NCBI RefSeq assembly: GCF_000007665.1
Contig: NC_006087.1
Span: 1,116,001-1,180,000, forward strand
DNA from: Leifsonia xyli subsp. xyli str. CTCB07
Lineage (GTDB): Bacteria > Actinomycetota > Actinomycetes > Actinomycetales > Microbacteriaceae
Direction: 5' to 3'
DNA length: 64,000 bases
Under the pieces are notes generated by a model, which searched no databases, was not told where the DNA came from, and worked only from the letters and a program-made list of their open reading frames with translations. Position numbers and translations under genes: made by a program. Below are positions 60,081 through 64,000 of the stretch, in pieces (positions within the stretch are counted from its first letter, which is position 1; the number at the start of each line of letters is the position of its first letter).

Positions 60081-60677
60081 GTGCAGCTGATCGGACTCAC
60101 GGGCGGGATCGCCTCGGGAAAATCGACCATCGCCTCCCGTCTCGCCGAACTCGGCGCCGCCGTGGTGGATGCCGACCGCATCGCCCGCGAGGTGGTCGAG
60201 CCCGGGACCCCGGCCCTGGCTGAGATCCGCCGCGCGTTCGGCGACGGCGTGATCGCCCCAGACGGCACCCTCGACCGGCCCGAGCTGGGCGCGATCGTCT
60301 TCGGCGACCCGGCGGCGTTGCGCATTCTCAATGGCATCACGCACCCCGCTGTGCTGCGCGAGTCCACGGCGCGTTTTGAGGCCGCCGCCGTGGCCGATCC
60401 CGATGCCATCGTGGTGTACGACGTGCCGCTGCTGGTCGAGTCGGCCAACCGGTACCCGTTCGATCTCGTCGTGGTGGCCCACGCCGATGCCGCCACGCGC
60501 GCGCGTCGCCTGTTCGAGCTGCGGGGGATGGACCCCGTCGCGGCCGAACGCCGGATCGGTTCGCAGGTCTCGGACGCGGAGCGTCTGTCCGCGGCTGACC
60601 TCGTGATCGACACGGGGGGTACGCTGGAGGAGACCTATCGGCAGGTCGACGCCCTGTGGGCAGGCCTGCGCGGCTGA
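60081..60677 (+). CDS. coaE: Dephospho-CoA kinase
   Basis: This is the last step of coenzyme A synthesis. The 198-aa P-loop kinase starts right at its Walker A: LIGLTGGIASGKSTIASRL. It continues with VVDADRIAREVVEPGTPAL and VYDVPLLVESAN. In mycobacteria CoaE has an extra C-terminal domain, which is missing here. The GTG start is placed by the family N-terminus, which leaves no room for a ribosome-binding site. Confidence 0.94.
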   Translation: MQLIGLTGGIASGKSTIASRLAELGAAVVDADRIAREVVEPGTPALAEIRRAFGDGVIAPDGTLDRPELGAIVFGDPAALRILNGITHPAVLRESTARFEAAAVADPDAIVVYDVPLLVESANRYPFDLVVVAHADAATRARRLFELRGMDPVAAERRIGSQVSDAERLSAADLVIDTGGTLEETYRQVDALWAGLRG

Positions 60678-60742
60678 GCGGTTGCGCGCGGAGCCCATTC
60701 CGCTCTAAGCGCAGGCCCGGCCTCAGTGTCGGCGGTCCTTCC

Positions 60743-60748
60743 TAGACT
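60743..60748 (+). promoter_or_regulatory. Putative leaderless -10 box of uvrB
   Basis: TAGACT ends 6 nt before the uvrB ATG. The intervening GGAGGG is purine-rich but too close to act as a normal ribosome-binding site. Confidence 0.5.
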
Positions 60749-60754
60749 GGAGGG

Positions 60755-62821
60755 ATGGAACCCACCCGTCTCGTCCGTCCCTTCGAGGTCGTCAGCGAAT
60801 ACCAGCCGAGCGGCGACCAGCCGAAGGCCATCGCCGAGCTCGCCGGCCGCATCACCGCGGGGGAGACCGATGTCGTGTTGCTGGGGGCCACCGGCACCGG
60901 CAAGTCGGCGACGACGGCGTGGCTTGTGGAGGCGGTGCAGCGGCCGACCCTCGTTCTCGCCCACAACAAGACGCTCGCCGCTCAGCTCGCGAACGAGTTC
61001 CGCGAGCTGCTGCCGAACAACGCCGTCGAGTATTTCGTGTCGTACTACGACTACTACCAGCCCGAGGCGTACGTCCCACAGACGGACACCTTCATCGAGA
61101 AAGACTCCTCGATCAACGCGGAGGTGGAGCGGCTGCGGCACTCCACCACCAACTCGCTGCTGAGCCGCCGCGATGTCGTGGTGGTCTCCACCGTCTCCTG
61201 CATCTACGGCCTCGGCGCCGCGGAGGAGTACCTGGAGGCGATGGTTGCGCTGCAGGTGGGGCAGAACGTCGGCCGCGACCAGCTCATCCGCCGGTTCGTC
61301 GCCATGCAGTACGAGCGCAACGACATTGATTTCTCGCGCGGGAAGTTCCGCGTGCGCGGCGACACAATCGAGATCATCCCGGTCTACGAGGAGCACGCTC
61401 TGCGCATCGAGCTGTTCGGAGACGAGATCGAGGCGCTCTACTCGCTGCACCCGCTCACCGGCGAGGTCCTGGCCCGGACGGATGCCGTGTCCGTGTTCCC
61501 GGCGACCCACTACGCCGCGAGTCCCGCGACCATACAGCGCGCGATCGGCACCATTCAGACCGAACTGCACGATCGTCTGGTGGAGCTGGAGCGCGAGGGC
61601 AAGCTGCTGGAGGCGCAGCGGCTCCGGATGCGCACCCAGTTCGACATCGAAATGATGGAGCAGATCGGCTTCTGCTCCGGCATCGAGAACTACTCGCGCC
61701 ACATCGACGGCCGTGCGCCGGGGGAGGCCCCGCACTGCCTCCTGGACTACTTCCCCGACGACTTCCTCGTCGTGATCGATGAGTCGCACGTCACCGTTCC
61801 GCAGATCGGCGCGATGTACGAGGGCGACGCTTCCCGCAAGCGCACACTCGTGGAGCACGGCTTCCGGCTTCCGAGCGCGATGGATAACCGGCCGCTGCGC
61901 TGGAACGAGTTCAAGGAGCGCGTCGGGCAGACCGTCTATCTCTCGGCCACCCCCGGCCAGTATGAGCTGGGCATCGCCGACGGTGTCGTGGAGCAGATCA
62001 TCCGCCCGACCGGGCTGGTCGACCCGCAGATTCTCGTCAAGCCGACCAAGGGACAGATCGACGACCTCCTCGAAGAGATCCGGGCGCGAGCGGAGCGCGA
62101 CGAGCGCGTGCTCGTAACCACGCTCACGAAGAAGATGGCCGAGGAGCTCACCGACTTCCTCGCCGAGGCCGGGGTCAAGGTCCGCTATTTGCACGCGGAC
62201 GTCGACACGCTCCGCCGGGTCGAGCTCCTCACCGAACTGCGCTCGGGTGTTTTCGACGTCCTTGTCGGCATCAACCTGTTGCGTGAGGGGCTCGACCTGC
62301 CGGAGGTGTCGCTCGTCGCGATTCTGGACGCGGACAAGGAGGGCTTCTTGCGCTCGTCGACATCGCTCATCCAGACCATCGGCCGCGCCGCCCGGAACGT
62401 CTCCGGTGAGGTCCACATGTATGCCGACGTCCTCACCGACTCGATGAAGAAGGCCATCGAGGAGACCAGCCGCCGCAGCGAGCTGCAGGTGGAGTACAAC
62501 CGCGCCAACGGTATCGACCCCCAACCGCTCCGCAAACGCATCGCCGACATCACCGACATCCTCGCCCGTGAGGAGGCCGACACCGCCAAGATCCTCGCCG
62601 GACGGGACCAGAAGCGGAAGAGCCCGACCCCCTCTCTGCGGTCCGGGGGGATCGCGGCGCAGGGTGCGGCCGAGCTCGAGTCGCTGATCGCTGACCTCAA
62701 CGCTCAGATGCTCGCCGCTGCGGGCGAGCTGAAGTTCGAGCTGGCGGCGCGACTGCGCGATGAACTGTCGGACCTCAAGCGCGACCTGCGGCAGATGGAG
62801 AAGGCTGGCCACCTGAGCTGA
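60755..62821 (+). CDS. uvrB: Excinuclease ABC subunit B
   Basis: UvrB verifies damage in nucleotide excision repair. The 688-aa protein has Walker [17 protein letters not shown]. It has the beta-hairpin [34 protein letters not shown], helicase motifs V/VI ([23 protein letters not shown]) and the C-terminal UVR domain that contacts UvrC ([18 protein letters not shown]). Nothing unusual is seen in it. Confidence 0.97.
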   Translation: MEPTRLVRPFEVVSEYQPSGDQPKAIAELAGRITAGETDVVLLGATGTGKSATTAWLVEAVQRPTLVLAHNKTLAAQLANEFRELLPNNAVEYFVSYYDYYQPEAYVPQTDTFIEKDSSINAEVERLRHSTTNSLLSRRDVVVVSTVSCIYGLGAAEEYLEAMVALQVGQNVGRDQLIRRFVAMQYERNDIDFSRGKFRVRGDTIEIIPVYEEHALRIELFGDEIEALYSLHPLTGEVLARTDAVSVFPATHYAASPATIQRAIGTIQTELHDRLVELEREGKLLEAQRLRMRTQFDIEMMEQIGFCSGIENYSRHIDGRAPGEAPHCLLDYFPDDFLVVIDESHVTVPQIGAMYEGDASRKRTLVEHGFRLPSAMDNRPLRWNEFKERVGQTVYLSATPGQYELGIADGVVEQIIRPTGLVDPQILVKPTKGQIDDLLEEIRARAERDERVLVTTLTKKMAEELTDFLAEAGVKVRYLHADVDTLRRVELLTELRSGVFDVLVGINLLREGLDLPEVSLVAILDADKEGFLRSSTSLIQTIGRAARNVSGEVHMYADVLTDSMKKAIEETSRRSELQVEYNRANGIDPQPLRKRIADITDILAREEADTAKILAGRDQKRKSPTPSLRSGGIAAQGAAELESLIADLNAQMLAAAGELKFELAARLRDELSDLKRDLRQMEKAGHLS

Positions 62822-63002
62822 CTCCGCCACGGTCACCGCGCGATGCGCGACGGCAGACGGCCGCCGAGGGGGTCGACAGTTGCCGGCGCTGTGCCATGGT
62901 CGACGATGCGGGGTCGCGACATCCTCGTCGATTCCGGCCCATCCCGGCCGCGGAGTGGAGAATCTCCTTCGCCGAGGCTCGATCAGGCTGAGCCGCACGC
63001 TT

Positions 63003-63326
63003 TCAGCAGCGGTCCTTCCGGACGAACCCGTATTGCGCGGCTATCGCTCGGTTTCGGTGTCGAGGTGCGCGAAGGGGGTGGTCGTGGAGGTGGCGCAGGT
63101 ATCGCATGATGAGGCCGGCTGCGATGAGCGCACAGCCGAGGGGGATCGCGATGAATCGGATCGTGCTGGCCAGAATGCTGATGATCCCAAGCAGGGCCTG
63201 TCCGGAGGGCTCGGTGAAGACGACCATGTTGGGGACGATGTCGCCGCTGAGGATGAGGACGACCGCGCCGACGGCTGTGACGATGATCCCAGCCTGGAGG
63301 GTGATTTTCGGGGTCCGCTGAGTCAT
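63003..63326 (-). CDS. Small three-TM membrane protein of unknown function
   Basis: This 107-aa protein starts at the ATG at 63326, behind GAGGAG. Hydrophobic helices are ITLQAGIIVTAVGAVVLILS, a second around ALLGIISILASTIRFIAIPL and a third overlapping GCALIAAGLIMRYL. The tail is basic and His-rich. No family is recognised. It lies 23 nt after the broken lipoprotein gene, in the same direction, so the two may have formed an operon. Confidence 0.6.
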   Translation of the reverse strand: MTQRTPKITLQAGIIVTAVGAVVLILSGDIVPNMVVFTEPSGQALLGIISILASTIRFIAIPLGCALIAAGLIMRYLRHLHDHPLRAPRHRNRAIAAQYGFVRKDRC

Positions 63327-63349
63327 TCGTGGGCTCCTCGTTCGTGTGT

Positions 63350-63955
63350 CTATGTGTATATCCTCGCGCAGTATTCCCGGATCACGCGGGCGTGGGCGGT
63401 GACCATCGCATCGAAGGTTTCCGCCGAGACCCTCTCGGCTTTCAACTCGTCTCCCACGCGTTGGACGATGCCGAGGATGCCCGGGTACGCGTCTTCGCTC
63501 CCCTTGGTAAGAGCGGGGACCTCGGCGGGGTCGAACACGGAGGTGTGGACCACGCTGGTAGACGTAAGCGCTGCACATTCCCAGTGCCTCGTGCTCCGGG
63601 ATCAGAGGCGGCGATGTGTTCAGGGTCACGGTCGGTTCTGGTGCCGGGGCGCCCAGTTCGCGCGCGAGCTCGCGCAGCTTCACGGGAGATCCAGTGGCGT
63701 ACCAGTTTTTTCCGACGATGATTTGGTTCTCGGCGCTGATCGTCGGTGCTAGGTCCGGCAAAACATGTCCGCTTCGAGTGTCTGGCTGTCGTCGCAGCGG
63801 AGCTGGGCGGAAATGGCGGCGACGTTGTCAAGCTCAAGGCGCTCGCGCGTTAATGCCGGTGTGCAACTGGTCAAAAGGATGGTGACGAGCGCGAGGCTCG
63901 GTGCGAGTGCGGTGCGGATTCGTGCTGGCCCCGAGCGGGTCCGATGTCTTCTCAC
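63350..63955 (-). pseudogene. Lipoprotein gene broken by two frameshifts
   Basis: The GTG at 63955 starts a lipoprotein signal peptide, LAPSLALVTILLTSCTPALT, with lipobox Cys, followed by LELDNVAAISAQLRCDD. Near 63765 the frame is lost, and the body resumes as PTISAENQIIVGKNWYATGS through PLIPEHEALGMCSAYVYQR. Near 63556 it shifts again to VVHTSVFDPAEVPALTKGSE and ends REYCARIYT. All three frames join into one plausible exported protein of about 200 aa. The function is not recognised. Confidence 0.6.
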
Positions 63956-64000
63956 TGGAAGACAAGAGCCGTTCCGGTCGCGCCGATGGATTGGGCCTTC

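Overview
The window is a high-GC actinobacterial chromosome segment. Gene order and gene content suggest Microbacteriaceae, close to Leifsonia xyli. The grounds are the dense GTG-rich operons, the actinobacterial order aroECKBQ-efp-nusB ... pyrRBC-X-carAB-pyrF-mihF/gmk-rpoZ-coaBC-metK-priA-fmt-rsmB-rpe, a helicase-degenerate PriA, an ANTAR regulator of the PdtaR type, and many single-base frameshift pseudogenes. The genus is inference; no search was run.

Layout. 1-8.4 kb: the end of mltG, then the shikimate pathway (aroE, aroC, aroK, aroB, aroQ) in a tightly overlapping operon, followed by efp, nusB and a CxxC thioredoxin-fold lipoprotein. 8.4-14.8 kb: an accessory island. It holds a large RHS/YD-repeat protein broken by a frameshift, a degraded C-terminal toxin tip split over frames, a probable cognate immunity gene, a second orphan toxin tip with its own probable immunity gene (both AT-richer than the rest), and an IS3-like transposase scrap. 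14.8-24.8 kb: the de novo pyrimidine operon, with a PyrR-binding leader, pyrR, pyrB, pyrC, a broken membrane-protein gene, carA, carB and pyrF, running into an mIHF-guanylate kinase fusion and rpoZ. 24.9-32.6 kb: coaBC, metK, priA, fmt, a three-frameshift rsmB and rpe. 32.5-41.3 kb: hisE, hisG, hisF, hisI, then trpE, a Trp-associated membrane protein, an HGxxPAAW protein, trpC, trpB, trpA and lgt. 41.5-49.1 kb: glutamate synthase (gltB, gltD) and pyruvate kinase. 49.1-52.5 kb: a decaying stretch with three pseudogenes (an EamA exporter, a secreted protein, an FBP-domain protein), then tRNA-Leu(CAA). 52.6-62.8 kb: pdtaR, a hotdog thioesterase, polA, a DUF885 peptidase-like gene, rpsA, coaE and uvrB. 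62.8-64 kb: a small membrane protein and a broken lipoprotein gene on the minus strand.

The biosynthetic blocks fit together. The shikimate genes make chorismate, which trpE commits to tryptophan. The his and trp genes both use PRPP. Carbamoyl phosphate synthase feeds pyrB, and GltBD supplies glutamate. No trpF, trpD, trpG, hisA, hisB, hisC, hisD or hisH is present here, so both amino-acid pathways must be completed elsewhere.

The most distinctive signals are: (1) the RHS polymorphic-toxin locus with two successive toxin-tip/immunity cassettes in different states of decay; (2) a set of eight genes with a TANNNT -10 box exactly 6-7 nt before the start codon, suggesting leaderless transcripts; (3) shikimate dehydrogenase carrying different tandem repeats at each end; and (4) the widespread one-base frameshifts, including in rsmB.
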